This document shows, piece by piece, positions 9,336-18,605 of a stretch of 64,000 nt of DNA (positions are counted from its first letter, which is position 1; the number at the start of each line of letters is the position of its first letter). The notes beneath the pieces are model-generated. The model saw only the letters and a list, made by a program, of their open reading frames with translations. It searched no databases and was not told the DNA's origin. A program made the translations under genes and the position numbers. This DNA is from Tateyamaria omphalii (lineage in GTDB: Bacteria > Pseudomonadota > Alphaproteobacteria > Rhodobacterales > Rhodobacteraceae). The stretch covers positions 1,073,680 through 1,137,679 of the forward strand of contig NZ_BMWT01000001.1 in NCBI RefSeq assembly GCF_014651375.1, written 5' to 3'.

Positions 9336-9998
9336 TTAAGCGCCTTGCGGCTCTTCGGGTAGCCATCCGATGGACACGACCTCTTCTGCGATGGCCTGTC
9401 CCAGCGCAAGATGCGCGGCAGCATCGAGGTGAAATCCATCGGCATCGCTTGATTTGACCACGATGGCTGAATCAAAGAAGTGCACTTCATGCATCTCGGC
9501 AATGCGTTCGTATTCGGCTGCTAAAGCGCGTGATTTCTCCGGTGCACCTTGAAAGACACCCGACCAGTCCTTCAAATCCAGTGCCGTCGGTGGCGGTGCG
9601 ACTACGAGCATCTCGGGAACGCCCCCATTGATACCGGCTGGCATCGATTTCACATCGGAAATGAGCGCACCGACCCCCATCGCGATCTCTCCGGGTGTTT
9701 TGTTAAAGCGGATCTTCAGATCATTTGTGCCAAGCATGAGGATCACCAGGTCGAGTGGCTTGTGGCTCATGATGCAGGGGCGCAGATACGTGCGACCATT
9801 CTTTTCGGCCCCTTCAATCGGGTCGTCGCTGACTGTTGTTCGACCACTCAAACCTTCTTCGATCACCATCCAGTTCGGGCCAAGCGCTTGTCTCAGCACA
9901 CCCGGCCATCTGACGTCGTGAGGGTATCTGTCGTCCGGCAAACTGGCGGTTGTTTGCCCATATGTATTCGAGTCTCCGTAACAGAGTACTGTCCGCAT
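9336..9998 (-). CDS. SGNH/GDSL hydrolase (probable carbohydrate esterase)
   Basis: 220 residues without a signal peptide, so cytoplasmic. It has all SGNH blocks: GDSN with the nucleophile Ser near residue 9, GLSGRTT (block II Gly), GTND (block III Asn) and DGFHLD near residue 195 carrying the catalytic Asp/His. Related proteins are annotated as arylesterases or lysophospholipase L1-like, and several cytoplasmic members deacetylate imported sugars. It is divergent from the ABC importer across a shared regulatory region, which suggests it removes an acyl group from the imported saccharide. Substrate is inference. Confidence 0.8.
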   Translation of the reverse strand: MRTVLCYGDSNTYGQTTASLPDDRYPHDVRWPGVLRQALGPNWMVIEEGLSGRTTVSDDPIEGAEKNGRTYLRPCIMSHKPLDLVILMLGTNDLKIRFNKTPGEIAMGVGALISDVKSMPAGINGGVPEMLVVAPPPTALDLKDWSGVFQGAPEKSRALAAEYERIAEMHEVHFFDSAIVVKSSDADGFHLDAAAHLALGQAIAEEVVSIGWLPEEPQGA

Positions 9999-10095
9999 GT
10001 GGTTCTCCAGGTATTCTAAGGCAATGATTTTAATTTGCTTTTTTCATTGGTGCCATTTCGCGTCAGGCTCGAAGCTAGGTGTCTTGTGAAGTTCA

Positions 10096-10131
10096 GTCAA
10101 TAATCATTCACTCTGAATTATTATTATTGAC
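10096..10131. promoter_or_regulatory. Inverted repeat, candidate ROK operator
   Basis: In the 227-base region between the SGNH gene and the ABC operon lies a perfect 9-base inverted repeat, GTCAATAAT (10096-10104) and ATTATTGAC (10123-10131), with inner ATTCA/TGAAT arms. It is AT-rich, like known ROK operators, and overlaps a TTGACA hexamer (10127-10132) that could be a -35 element for the importer. It is the best candidate site for the neighbouring ROK protein. Function is inferred. Confidence 0.45.
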
Positions 10132-10225
10132 ATCATATCTGAATTCGGGCTGTGTCGGTCAAAGCTTCGTTCAGAGGTGCATGAATCACCCCAAGAACGG
10201 CAACCAAACAAAAGGGGAGGAACCA

Positions 10226-11209
10226 ATGACAATTTTAAAAAGACTGAAGGCCGCAGTGACTGCCGTCGCGTTGAGTCTTGCTGCTGTTTCTGGAGCGATA
10301 GCCGATGAGAATGGGCCAATACTTGTGGTCAGCGGCCCGCTGTCTTGGCCTTTCTTCGCCGCCGTTAAACAGGGTTTCGATGATGGAGCCGAAACATTCG
10401 GGCTGGACTACCAGTACATCGCGGTCACAGACACATCGAACATGACCAGCGACTACCCGCGTTTGCTTCAGCAGGCGATCAGTCGCAATCCGCGGATGTT
10501 GTTGGTCGGTGAATTTTTCCCGGACGGCATGGATCCTCTGATCAAGGAAGCTACGGCCTCCGGTATTCCGGTCCTCATTCACAATTCCGGCCAAACCCTT
10601 TGGGAACAGAACGGCTCAATCGGCTTCATCGGTGAAGACCCGTTTCAAATGGGATACAAGGCCGGAGAGATTCAAGCCAAAGCAGGTGTGAAGCTGGGGC
10701 TGTGCTTCAATCAGGTGCCAGGTAACCCGACAGTCGAAGAACGGTGCAACGGTTACGTCGCTGCAATGGAAGAAGCAGGCGTTGAAACCATTTACCAGAC
10801 CATCGGAACAGGCGATGCAACAAACCCGCAGGCAATGACGCAGGCCATTAAGGGTACATTGCAAGCAAATCCGGGCATCGACGGCATTTACACCTTGAAT
10901 GCTGTGCCTGCGATGTCGGCGTTGCGCGCTGTCGATGAGGTTGGCCGCAAAGGTGACGTTATGGTCGGAACGGCGGATTTGTCCAACGAAGCATTGCTGG
11001 CCATCCAGTCCGGCGACTTGGCATTCGCCATGGATCAGCAACCCTATTTGCAAGGATTCATGTCGATGCAGGTTGCCTTTCAATACCTGAATTACGGTTT
11101 GCAACCCATTGGGCACGTCAAAACCGGCCCCCTCGTTATTGACAGTTCAAACGTTGATTCAACGCTTGAAGTGAACCGGAAACATGCAGGGGTTCGTGGC
11201 GCATCCTAA
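10226..11209 (+). CDS. Sugar ABC transporter, periplasmic binding protein (RbsB/FrcB type)
   Basis: 327 residues. A signal peptide of about 25 residues (ending SGAIADE) leads into a two-lobed periplasmic-binding fold of the ribose/galactose type (Peripla_BP_4): an ILVVSGPLSWPFFAAVKQGF opening strand and helix, then a PVLIHNSG hinge strand. It should bind a monosaccharide and deliver it to the permease encoded next. ATG 10226 follows a strong GGGGAGG five bases away; the frame extends upstream to 10079 but without a signal peptide. First gene of the operon binding protein-permease-ATPase-kinase-isomerase. Confidence 0.88.
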   Translation: MTILKRLKAAVTAVALSLAAVSGAIADENGPILVVSGPLSWPFFAAVKQGFDDGAETFGLDYQYIAVTDTSNMTSDYPRLLQQAISRNPRMLLVGEFFPDGMDPLIKEATASGIPVLIHNSGQTLWEQNGSIGFIGEDPFQMGYKAGEIQAKAGVKLGLCFNQVPGNPTVEERCNGYVAAMEEAGVETIYQTIGTGDATNPQAMTQAIKGTLQANPGIDGIYTLNAVPAMSALRAVDEVGRKGDVMVGTADLSNEALLAIQSGDLAFAMDQQPYLQGFMSMQVAFQYLNYGLQPIGHVKTGPLVIDSSNVDSTLEVNRKHAGVRGAS

Positions 11210-11259
11210 GCGCCACCATTCTTGCCGCAGATGCAGTTGAAACGCCAAAGAGGCCAACT

Positions 11260-12228
11260 TTGAAAAACTTTGTGCGACGTCCGGAGGCTGGGGCATTTGC
11301 CGCCTTTCTCTTGACCTACCTTTTCTTCCTGGCGGCCACACCAGGAACAGGGTTTGTATCAATCAATGGCACGGCCGGGTGGCTGAACCTGGCCGCTGAG
11401 CTTGGCATCGTGGCGATCCCGGTTGGTCTCTTGATGATTTCGGGTGAGTTCGACCTTTCGATCGGGTCGACCGTTGGTGCGTCTTCGATGATCCTTGCGC
11501 TGGGCACCAATCAGTTTGGTGCGCCAACCTGGCCAATGATTGGTCTTGCTCTGATGGCCGGCGCGGCGATTGGTCTTGCCAACGGAATGGCCGTTGTGAA
11601 GACCAAGTTGCCCAGTTTCATCGTCACGTTGGCGACCAATTTCATCGTGATCGGTGCCACCATGGGCATTTCACGCCTGATTGCGAACGTGACTTCGGCA
11701 TCCATTTTTGCGTCAGACAGTGCAAAGTTGGCCTTTGCGACGCGGCTGGGACAAGCAAACATCTCCATTTTGTGGTGGGTGCTTGTGGCCTATATCGGCT
11801 ACCGCATTTTGAGCAAAAGCACTTTTGGGAACTGGATCTACGCGACCGGCGGAAATGAGGATGCGGCACGGGCCGCAGGTGTGCCGGTCGAACGCGTCAA
11901 AATCATGCTCTTTGTCGCGACTGGCGTGTGTGCCGCCCTTGTTGGCATCCTGCAGGGTGTTCAGTGGAATTCGGGCAACTCGACCTACGGTATGGGCTAC
12001 GTCTTTCAAGCACCCATCGTGGTGGTGATCGGAGGTGTATTACTGACCGGCGGGTATGGGTCTGTCATCGGGATTGTCCTTGGCACAGCGTTGTTTGGCG
12101 TGATTTCCAGCGGAATCTTCTACACAGGTTGGAACACGGACTGGATTCAGCTGTTCCTAGGTTTGCTGCTCGCCCTTGCGGTGCTTGCCAACAACTATGT
12201 CCGGCGCCTTGCGCTGACCGCATCATAG
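11260..12228 (+). CDS. Sugar ABC transporter permease (RbsC/FrcC type)
   Basis: 322 residues with about eight to ten hydrophobic helices and the BPD_transp_2 signature of ribose-family permeases (ISGEFDLSIGST near residue 62 and the GGVLLTGGYGS loop near 258). It forms the inner-membrane channel for the binding protein encoded upstream. The start is TTG 11260 with AAAGAGG six bases upstream; there is no suitable ATG nearby. It ends 12 bases before the ATPase gene. Confidence 0.9.
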   Translation: MKNFVRRPEAGAFAAFLLTYLFFLAATPGTGFVSINGTAGWLNLAAELGIVAIPVGLLMISGEFDLSIGSTVGASSMILALGTNQFGAPTWPMIGLALMAGAAIGLANGMAVVKTKLPSFIVTLATNFIVIGATMGISRLIANVTSASIFASDSAKLAFATRLGQANISILWWVLVAYIGYRILSKSTFGNWIYATGGNEDAARAAGVPVERVKIMLFVATGVCAALVGILQGVQWNSGNSTYGMGYVFQAPIVVVIGGVLLTGGYGSVIGIVLGTALFGVISSGIFYTGWNTDWIQLFLGLLLALAVLANNYVRRLALTAS

Positions 12229-12240
12229 GGAGTGTTGGGC

Positions 12241-13023
12241 ATGGCGGATACGCTTATGGAATTGCGCAATGTCGACAAGTTCTTTGGTTCGACCAAGGCG
12301 CTCAAAGACGTTTCGATGTCGGTACAGCCTGGCAAGATTTTGTGCTTGCTTGGCGACAACGGCGCCGGGAAGTCCACTCTGATCAAGGTCTTGTCGGGCT
12401 ATCATCAGCCCACGAACGGTCAGATTGTTTTCGAAGGGCAGGAAACGCGGTTTTCCGGTCCCCGCGAGGCCCGTCAGCGTGGAATTGCGACAGTGCACCA
12501 GAACGTCGGATCTATCCCGCTCATGAGTGTTGGGCGCAACTTCTTTTTGGGTGCAGAGCCGGTCACGGGCCGTTGGCCGTTTCGTAGGATCGACACGCAA
12601 AAGGCCAATGCAATCGCTGTTGAACAGATGCAGAAGTTTGGCCTGACCCGCGTCACCAACGGTGATCAGCTCGTCGGAACCATGTCCGGTGGAGAGCGTC
12701 AGGTGCTGGCCATTGGGCGCGCCATGTATTTTGGGGCCAAGATGCTGATTCTGGACGAACCGACCTCGGCCTTGGGGGTCAAGGAGGCGTCCATTGTACT
12801 CAAGATGATGCGTATTGCCCGTCAGAACGGCGCGGGCATCGTGTTCATCACCCATAATGCCCGCCATGCCATGAGCGTTGGCGATGACTTCTGCGTCCTC
12901 ATTCAAGGAGAAGTGGCAGCACGGTTCAAACGCAACGAAAAGAGCCGCGAAGACGTCCTCAACCTGATGGCCGGGGGCGAAGACATGACTGAACTCGAAG
13001 ACGACCTAGAGCAGATAGATTAA
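12241..13023 (+). CDS. Sugar ABC transporter ATP-binding protein, single domain (FrcA type)
   Basis: 260 residues with one complete ABC domain: Walker A GDNGAGKST near residue 38, the signature MSGGERQ, Walker B LILDEPTSALG, and the H-loop FITHN. Ribose-type ATPases usually have two fused domains of about 500 residues; the single domain and the order binding protein-permease-ATPase-kinase match the FrcBCAK fructose system of rhizobia. ATG 12241 is preceded by GGGAG at eight bases; GTG 12232 in frame is less likely. It energises import by the upstream permease. Confidence 0.9.
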   Translation: MADTLMELRNVDKFFGSTKALKDVSMSVQPGKILCLLGDNGAGKSTLIKVLSGYHQPTNGQIVFEGQETRFSGPREARQRGIATVHQNVGSIPLMSVGRNFFLGAEPVTGRWPFRRIDTQKANAIAVEQMQKFGLTRVTNGDQLVGTMSGGERQVLAIGRAMYFGAKMLILDEPTSALGVKEASIVLKMMRIARQNGAGIVFITHNARHAMSVGDDFCVLIQGEVAARFKRNEKSREDVLNLMAGGEDMTELEDDLEQID

Positions 13024-13028
13024 TCAAC

Positions 13029-14639
13029 ATGACCTACTTCATCGGAGTGGACGTGGGCACTGGAAGTGCGCGCGCCGGATTGTTTGACGTGGAAGGGAAC
13101 ATGCTGGCGGCATGTTCACACGAGATACAGACTTGGCATCCTCAGCCCAATTTCGCCCAGCAGTCCACGGCCGATATCTGGGCCGGGATTTGCCACTGCG
13201 TTCACGACATTATCCGTCACACTGAAACGGATGTGCGGCAGATTTCCGGCATTGGCTTTGACGCAACCTGTTCACTGGTTGTCGCGGGCTCCAAGGGCGC
13301 ACCCGTCTCGGTGTCGCCTGATGGTGCGCCTGAGCAGGATGTCATCCTGTGGGCAGACCACCGGGCAACCGACATCGCAAAACGGATCGATGCCACGGGG
13401 CACGAACGGTTGAATGCCTCGGGCGGCACCATCTCGCCGGAAATGCAGATACCCAAACTGGTTTGGCTGAAGGAGAACATGCCCTTTGCTTGGAACGATG
13501 CGGTATATTTCTTTGACCTACCTGACTGGCTCACATGGAAAGCCAGCGGATCCCTAAAGCGATCGCTATGTTCGGTTGTCTGCAAATGGACATACCGCGG
13601 GGAGAAGGGCGAAAACGGACAGGGCTGGGACAGCTCCTTCTTCAAGCAGGTTGGTCTTGGTGATCTCGCTAGCGAGAACTTCCGTCGTATTGGGCAGGAA
13701 ATGGCAGCGCCTGGAGAACCATTGGGTAGTTTGACCGAAGACGCCGCGCGCGACCTTGGTCTATCACGAAAAACGCGTGTGGCAGTCAGCATGATCGACG
13801 CCCATGCAGGTGCGCTTGGCACGTTTGGTTGCGCCGGAGATGGGGCGACGATGGCGCTCATTGCCGGCACATCTGCATGCCACATCACTTTGTCCGGAAC
13901 GCCAGCTTATGTACCCGGCGTCTGGGGACCTTATCTTGGCGCGGTCCTTCCCGGTCTCTGGGTCAACGAAGCCGGGCAGTCCTTGGCAGGGGGCGCTTTG
14001 GACACGATCATCAACCGTCATGCTGCCGGGTTCGAACTGCGTTTTAATGCTTCACAGGCAGGTAAAACACCCCATGAATATTTAGAGAGCAGTCTTCTCG
14101 GTTCTGGGGGGCGTGGCTATTATGATCATCGGGCGCGTGATCGTCACATCATCCCAGATTTCAATGGAAACAGATCACCGCTCGCGGACCCGCTGCGTTT
14201 GGGAATGGCAATCGGTCATAGCACCGCTGCCGATTTGGAAGACCTAGCGACCGAATACCTCGCGGGTGTACAATCCCTGGCATATGGAACGCGCCAGATC
14301 ATTGAGCGGCTGGAAGAGCAATCTGTTCCGACGACGCAAATTGTTATGAGTGGTGGGTTGGCAAAGAACCGTGTGTATTGCCAGTCACATGCAGACATCA
14401 CCGGTTGCAAAGTCGTCATTCCAGAACAGCCGGAACCGGTGTTGCTGGGGTCGGCGATGCTGGCCGCGCGTGCATCCGGCGCATATTCGACCACGCTGAA
14501 GGCAATGCACGGGATGTCAAAAGGGGGGCAAACCCTGATGCCGCGCCCCGATGTTCGTCCGTTTCATGACAAGAAATACAATGTCTTCAAGGGTCTGCAG
14601 GGGCACTATCAATCGATACAAATGATTATGCATGGGTAA
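13029..14639 (+). CDS. D-ribulokinase (FGGY carbohydrate kinase, YDR109C/human FGGY type)
   Basis: 536 residues with both FGGY kinase domains. The N-terminal phosphate loop is [15 protein letters not shown]. The motifs [54 protein letters not shown] and PGVWGPY match the pentulose-kinase subgroup that includes yeast YDR109C and human FGGY, shown to phosphorylate D-ribulose to D-ribulose 5-phosphate. The close match is recalled from known family sequences, not from an alignment run here. It sits five bases after the ABC ATPase and overlaps or abuts the isomerase gene, so import, isomerisation and phosphorylation are coupled. Confidence 0.85.
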   Translation: MTYFIGVDVGTGSARAGLFDVEGNMLAACSHEIQTWHPQPNFAQQSTADIWAGICHCVHDIIRHTETDVRQISGIGFDATCSLVVAGSKGAPVSVSPDGAPEQDVILWADHRATDIAKRIDATGHERLNASGGTISPEMQIPKLVWLKENMPFAWNDAVYFFDLPDWLTWKASGSLKRSLCSVVCKWTYRGEKGENGQGWDSSFFKQVGLGDLASENFRRIGQEMAAPGEPLGSLTEDAARDLGLSRKTRVAVSMIDAHAGALGTFGCAGDGATMALIAGTSACHITLSGTPAYVPGVWGPYLGAVLPGLWVNEAGQSLAGGALDTIINRHAAGFELRFNASQAGKTPHEYLESSLLGSGGRGYYDHRARDRHIIPDFNGNRSPLADPLRLGMAIGHSTAADLEDLATEYLAGVQSLAYGTRQIIERLEEQSVPTTQIVMSGGLAKNRVYCQSHADITGCKVVIPEQPEPVLLGSAMLAARASGAYSTTLKAMHGMSKGGQTLMPRPDVRPFHDKKYNVFKGLQGHYQSIQMIMHG

Positions 14640-14649
14640 TGAGGCGTAC

Positions 14650-16272
14650 ATGGAACGCGGCAATACAGTCTATTTGTTTGCAAGTGGTGACAGCAGGCTC
14701 GCCGCCAACGTGACGTGCTGGCCAGCGCAAAGCGATATGGAAACGGCAGTCATTAGAGAGGTGGAAGCGCTTGGCTATAGTGTTGAGCGCGCGCATCCCT
14801 TCGATCCTGAAAAAGGCCATGGCTTCCTCGACAGCCAGCGTGCGGGTCTTGATGCGGTTGCATCAATCCCGACAGACGCCCCAGTGATCGTCGCCGAAGC
14901 CGTCTGGCAGTATTCGCATCACATTCTGCCCGGTTTGATCGGTCATGAGGGACCAATCCTCACGGTTGCGAATTGGTCTGGGCAATGGCCGGGGCTGGTG
15001 GGCATGCTGAACCTCAATGGATCGCTCGCCAAGGCAGGGACAATGTATTCAACGCTTTGGAGTGAAGATTTCACTGATGCCTTGTTTCGAACCGGGTTAC
15101 GCGCTTGGTTGGAGCGGGGAGTGACCACCCATCCGCATCCCCATGTGGCAACGTTCGACATGTCCCTGGTGCCATCGAAACACCAAAAGATTGCGACCGG
15201 AATTGCGGCTGATTTACTTTACCGAAAGACGATCATGGGGGTCTTCGACGAGGGATGCATGGGCATGTACAACGCCATCATCCCGGATGAGCTTCTGGCA
15301 CCGCTTGGTGTGTTCAAGGAACGTCTGTCTCAATCGGCATTGTACGCCGAAACGATGAAGGTTCCTGAACGAGAAGGGCAGGCCGTTTGTGAGTGGATGG
15401 TTGCCCGAGGTTTGCATCTTGATCTTGGCAGTGATCCGGCGTCTGAACTCACACTTGATCAGGTTCTACTGCAGTGCCGGATGTATGTCGCAGCCGTCCG
15501 AATGGCGGACAGTTTTGATTGTGATCTGATCGGCATCCAGTACCAGCAGGGCCTCAAGGATTTGCTGCCGGCGTCCGATCTGGTGGAAGGGATGTTGAAC
15601 AACGGTGACCGCCCGCCGGTAACCCGCGCGGATGGCAGCGTTATCCGCCCCGGTGCGCCAATTGTCCATTTCAATGAAGTAGACGAATGTGCCGGTTTGG
15701 ACGCCTTGCTGATCAATCGCGTTCACCAGGCGCTGGGTCAGCCTGTCGAGACAACCCTGCATGACATTCGTTGGGGCGATGTCGACCGCAGCGGGACCCG
15801 AGACGATTTCATCTGGGTTTTTGAGATTTCTGGGGCTGCGCCACCAGCGCATCACATTGATGGCTGGGCCGGTTCGGAAAGCAAACGCCAGCCTCCAATG
15901 TATTTCCCGTTCGGCGGAGGTACTCTGTCGGGTGTGGCCAAGCCGGGTAGCATTATCTGGTCGCGCGTCTATGTTGAGGATGGCGGTCTGTGTCTTGATA
16001 TGGGGCTAGGCCACAGTATCGCATTGCCATCATCTGAAACCCGGCGCCGCCGTGATGCAACCACGCCGGAATGGCCGATCATGCACGCTACTTTGACCGG
16101 CGTGGACCGCGACCAGCTGATGGGCCGCCACAAATCCAACCATATCCAGGTTGTGTACGCCGATGACGACGTTGCAGCTCTCGATGCTTTGTACGTGCGA
16201 GCGGCACTGGCGCATCAGCTGGGGATCAAAGTGGCAATCCTAGGACTGGGAACAGATTTTAATCCAGCCTGA
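14650..16272 (+). CDS. L-fucose/D-arabinose isomerase-like protein
   Basis: 540 residues, slightly shorter than FucI (about 590). The middle contains an [18 protein letters not shown] block: Glu346 and, 26 residues on, Asp372 in LHDIRW resemble the metal-binding Glu/Asp pair of fucose isomerases (E337/D361 in E. coli FucI). GRHKSNH (His494/His498) could supply the C-terminal metal-ligand His. FucI-type enzymes convert L-fucose to L-fuculose and D-arabinose to D-ribulose. Beside a D-ribulokinase, the D-arabinose reaction is the likelier one. ATG 14650 has GAGG at five bases; ATG 14632, overlapping the kinase stop, is the alternative. The family call is by motif and context. Confidence 0.62.
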   Translation: MERGNTVYLFASGDSRLAANVTCWPAQSDMETAVIREVEALGYSVERAHPFDPEKGHGFLDSQRAGLDAVASIPTDAPVIVAEAVWQYSHHILPGLIGHEGPILTVANWSGQWPGLVGMLNLNGSLAKAGTMYSTLWSEDFTDALFRTGLRAWLERGVTTHPHPHVATFDMSLVPSKHQKIATGIAADLLYRKTIMGVFDEGCMGMYNAIIPDELLAPLGVFKERLSQSALYAETMKVPEREGQAVCEWMVARGLHLDLGSDPASELTLDQVLLQCRMYVAAVRMADSFDCDLIGIQYQQGLKDLLPASDLVEGMLNNGDRPPVTRADGSVIRPGAPIVHFNEVDECAGLDALLINRVHQALGQPVETTLHDIRWGDVDRSGTRDDFIWVFEISGAAPPAHHIDGWAGSESKRQPPMYFPFGGGTLSGVAKPGSIIWSRVYVEDGGLCLDMGLGHSIALPSSETRRRRDATTPEWPIMHATLTGVDRDQLMGRHKSNHIQVVYADDDVAALDALYVRAALAHQLGIKVAILGLGTDFNPA

Positions 16273-16321
16273 TCGCCTTTGCGACGATTTGAAAGCACGC
16301 CTGTTGTGTTTTGGTGGCCTG

Positions 16322-17491
16322 CTATTGTAGGTCACCAAATGCTTTTGCTAGCCGTTCCACCGCTTCCTGGACTCGTGCGCGCGGCGTTGCGATGTTGAAA
16401 CGCAGCCAGCTATCTCCACCCTTGCCGAAGGTGGGCCCGTGGTTGACCGCGATGCAGGCATCCTTTTCGACCCGTTTTGTAAACTCTTCGCGTGCCATTC
16501 CAGTACCATCGAAATCAACCCATGACAGGTAAGTTGATTCCAGCGGCATGGAGTAGAGCCCGGGGATGGCGTTGACGGCCTCGTCAAACAGTTTTCTGTT
16601 CCCGTCGAGGTAGGTGACCAGTTCGTCAACCCACGCAGCCCCTTCCGGTGAGTAAGCGGCCGTTGCCATGAACAGGCCGAACGAGTTTGGTGAGAGGCCC
16701 AACCCAGCCATCCGTTGGGCGAACTTGGCGCGCAGGTCCGGATCGGCGATGATCACATTGCCTGAGTGGCTTCCTGCGATGTTGAACGTCTTGGTCGTGG
16801 CCGTCATCATGATCAACCGATCCTCGATCCCCGGAATGTGGGACATCGGAATGTGCGTGTGGCCAGGCATGACAAGGTCGTGATGAATTTCGTCCGACAC
16901 CAGGATCAGGTTGTGGCGTTTGACAAAGGCTGCGACGCCTTCCAGCTCTTCGCGCGTCCAGACCCGTCCGCCGGGGTTGTGGGGGGAACAGAGGATCAGC
17001 ATGGTTTCTGATCCGTCCATTTGCGCATCCCACGCATCGAAGTCCATGGTGTAGCGCCCATCGGTCATGGACATTTCACATTCGACCACCCGCCGGTCAT
17101 TGGCTTTGATGACCCGGGCAAAGGCGTGGTACACGGGTGTCATCAGCACGACGCCATCGCCGGGTTGGGTGAACGTATCCACGCACATGGCCGTTCCGTT
17201 GACCAGTCCATGGGTGGTAAAGATCTGGTCAGCGTGCACAGTCCAGTTGTGCCGTTCCTTCATCCACCATTGGATTGCTGCGCGGTATTCGCTTTCGTCC
17301 CCGAAATACCCCATGATCCCGTGATCGACCTGGGCCTGCACCGCGTCCAGCACGCATTGCGGCGGGCGGAAATCCATGTCGGCCACCCACATGGCGAGGC
17401 CCTTGTCGCCGTCCACGCCATAGATCGCTTCCATCATGTCCCATTTCACGCAATGGCTGCCGCGGCGGTCGATGATGGTGTCAAAGCTCAT
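16322..17491 (-). CDS. PLP-dependent C-S lyase / aminotransferase, PatB/MalY family
   Basis: 389 residues of fold-type I PLP enzyme. MWVADMDFRPP near residue 35 is the characteristic MalY/PatB N-terminal motif. CSPHNPGGRVW and SDEIHHDL carry the Asn and Asp that contact PLP, and the Schiff-base Lys is in TATTKTFNIAG (near 235). Members cleave cystathionine or cysteine conjugates to pyruvate, ammonia and a thiol. In marine roseobacters such enzymes may act on sulfur compounds, but nothing here fixes the substrate. Monocistronic, convergent with the isomerase operon. Confidence 0.85.
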   Translation of the reverse strand: MSFDTIIDRRGSHCVKWDMMEAIYGVDGDKGLAMWVADMDFRPPQCVLDAVQAQVDHGIMGYFGDESEYRAAIQWWMKERHNWTVHADQIFTTHGLVNGTAMCVDTFTQPGDGVVLMTPVYHAFARVIKANDRRVVECEMSMTDGRYTMDFDAWDAQMDGSETMLILCSPHNPGGRVWTREELEGVAAFVKRHNLILVSDEIHHDLVMPGHTHIPMSHIPGIEDRLIMMTATTKTFNIAGSHSGNVIIADPDLRAKFAQRMAGLGLSPNSFGLFMATAAYSPEGAAWVDELVTYLDGNRKLFDEAVNAIPGLYSMPLESTYLSWVDFDGTGMAREEFTKRVEKDACIAVNHGPTFGKGGDSWLRFNIATPRARVQEAVERLAKAFGDLQ

Positions 17492-17589
17492 GGGTCTCTC
17501 CGGTTCCGATTTGGGCGCAGGCTAGCGTGCATATGGGCAGGTGCAAGGGGACATTGCGGTGTCGGGGGTGTTGGCTTACATGCAAGGGC

Positions 17590-18108
17590 ATGAAACGACC
17601 CATAATCCTCCACCCTGATCCACGCCTGAAGAAGACGGCAGATGCCGTGTCCGATCTGTCGGACGAATTGCGTCGTCTGGCCGATGACATGTTGGAAACC
17701 ATGTATGATGCGCCGGGCATCGGGTTGGCGGCCCCGCAGGTGGGCCAGTTGCAGCGCCTGATCGTGCTGGATTGCGTGAAGGAAGAGGGCGAAGCCCCAC
17801 GCCCGCTGATCATGTTCAACCCCGAGATCGTGGCATCGTCCGACGAATTGAACACCTATGAGGAAGGCTGCCTGTCTATCCCCGAGCAGTTTGCCGACGT
17901 GACTCGCTCGGCTGAGGTCGAAGTGCGGTGGATTGATCGTGATGGCAAGGAACGGTCCGAGGGCATGGACGGTCTGTGGGCCACCTGCGTGCAGCACGAG
18001 ATTGACCATCTCGATGGCAAGCTGTTCATCGACTACCTCAAGCCGCTCAAGCGCCAGTTGATCACGCGCAAGATGCAGAAGCTGAAACGGGAACGTGCCC
18101 GCGCATGA
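17590..18108 (+). CDS. def: Peptide deformylase (first of three tandem paralogues)
   Basis: 172 residues. Removes the formyl group from nascent N-formylmethionine. All three motifs are intact: GIGLAAPQ (43-50), EGCLS (92-96, Cys metal ligand) and HEIDH (136-140, two His ligands and the catalytic Glu). The start ATG 17590 is preceded by AAGGG; the upstream extension to 17527 is Cys-rich and not family-like. It overlaps the second def by 4 bases and leads the def-def-def-fmt operon. This is the most canonical of the three copies. Confidence 0.95.
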   Translation: MKRPIILHPDPRLKKTADAVSDLSDELRRLADDMLETMYDAPGIGLAAPQVGQLQRLIVLDCVKEEGEAPRPLIMFNPEIVASSDELNTYEEGCLSIPEQFADVTRSAEVEVRWIDRDGKERSEGMDGLWATCVQHEIDHLDGKLFIDYLKPLKRQLITRKMQKLKRERARA

Positions 18109-18605
18109 GCTTGCGCGAGATCCTGACATGGCCGCATCCGGCGTTGGAGGCGGTCTGTGAGCCAGTTGAGGCTGTAACCCCCGAGGTGCGCACCTTGGCC
18201 GAGGATATGCTGGAGACAATGTACGCCGCACCGGGGCGCGGTCTCGCCGCCCCGCAAGTGGGTGAGCTCTGCCGCCTGTTCGTCATGGATGTGACGTGGA
18301 AGGACGGGGAGCGCAATCCGGTCGTCTGCATCAACCCGGACATTCTGGAGCGCGGGGAAGAAGTTGCGCGCGCGGACGAGGGGTGTCTGTCCATCCCCAG
18401 TGTCACAGCACATGTCGAGCGACCTACCTCGGTCCGCATGGTCTGGACCGATCTGGAGGGCGTTGTGCAGGATCAGTGGCTGACAGGGTTCGCCGCGCTC
18501 TGCGCGCAGCACGAGTTGGATCATCTGGACGGCATCGTGACACTGGACCGAGTGGATGATGCGCAACGCACGACCATTCTGGACGCTTACGAGGTGCGGG
18601 TATGA
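18105..18605 (+). CDS. def: Peptide deformylase (second paralogue)
   Basis: 166 residues. Metal-binding and catalytic motifs are complete: GRGLAAPQ (44-51, with Arg where Ile/Val is usual), EGCLS (92-96) and HELDH (136-140). It is therefore probably active, though the substituted residue lines the S1' pocket in known deformylases and may change substrate preference. Coupled by ATGA overlaps to the genes on both sides. Confidence 0.88.
   Translation: MSLREILTWPHPALEAVCEPVEAVTPEVRTLAEDMLETMYAAPGRGLAAPQVGELCRLFVMDVTWKDGERNPVVCINPDILERGEEVARADEGCLSIPSVTAHVERPTSVRMVWTDLEGVVQDQWLTGFAALCAQHELDHLDGIVTLDRVDDAQRTTILDAYEVRV

Noticed and set aside
10079..10225. Upstream extension of the binding-protein frame
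   Set aside because: Would bury the signal peptide; the GGGGAGG before ATG 10226 decides the start, and the region holds the operator.
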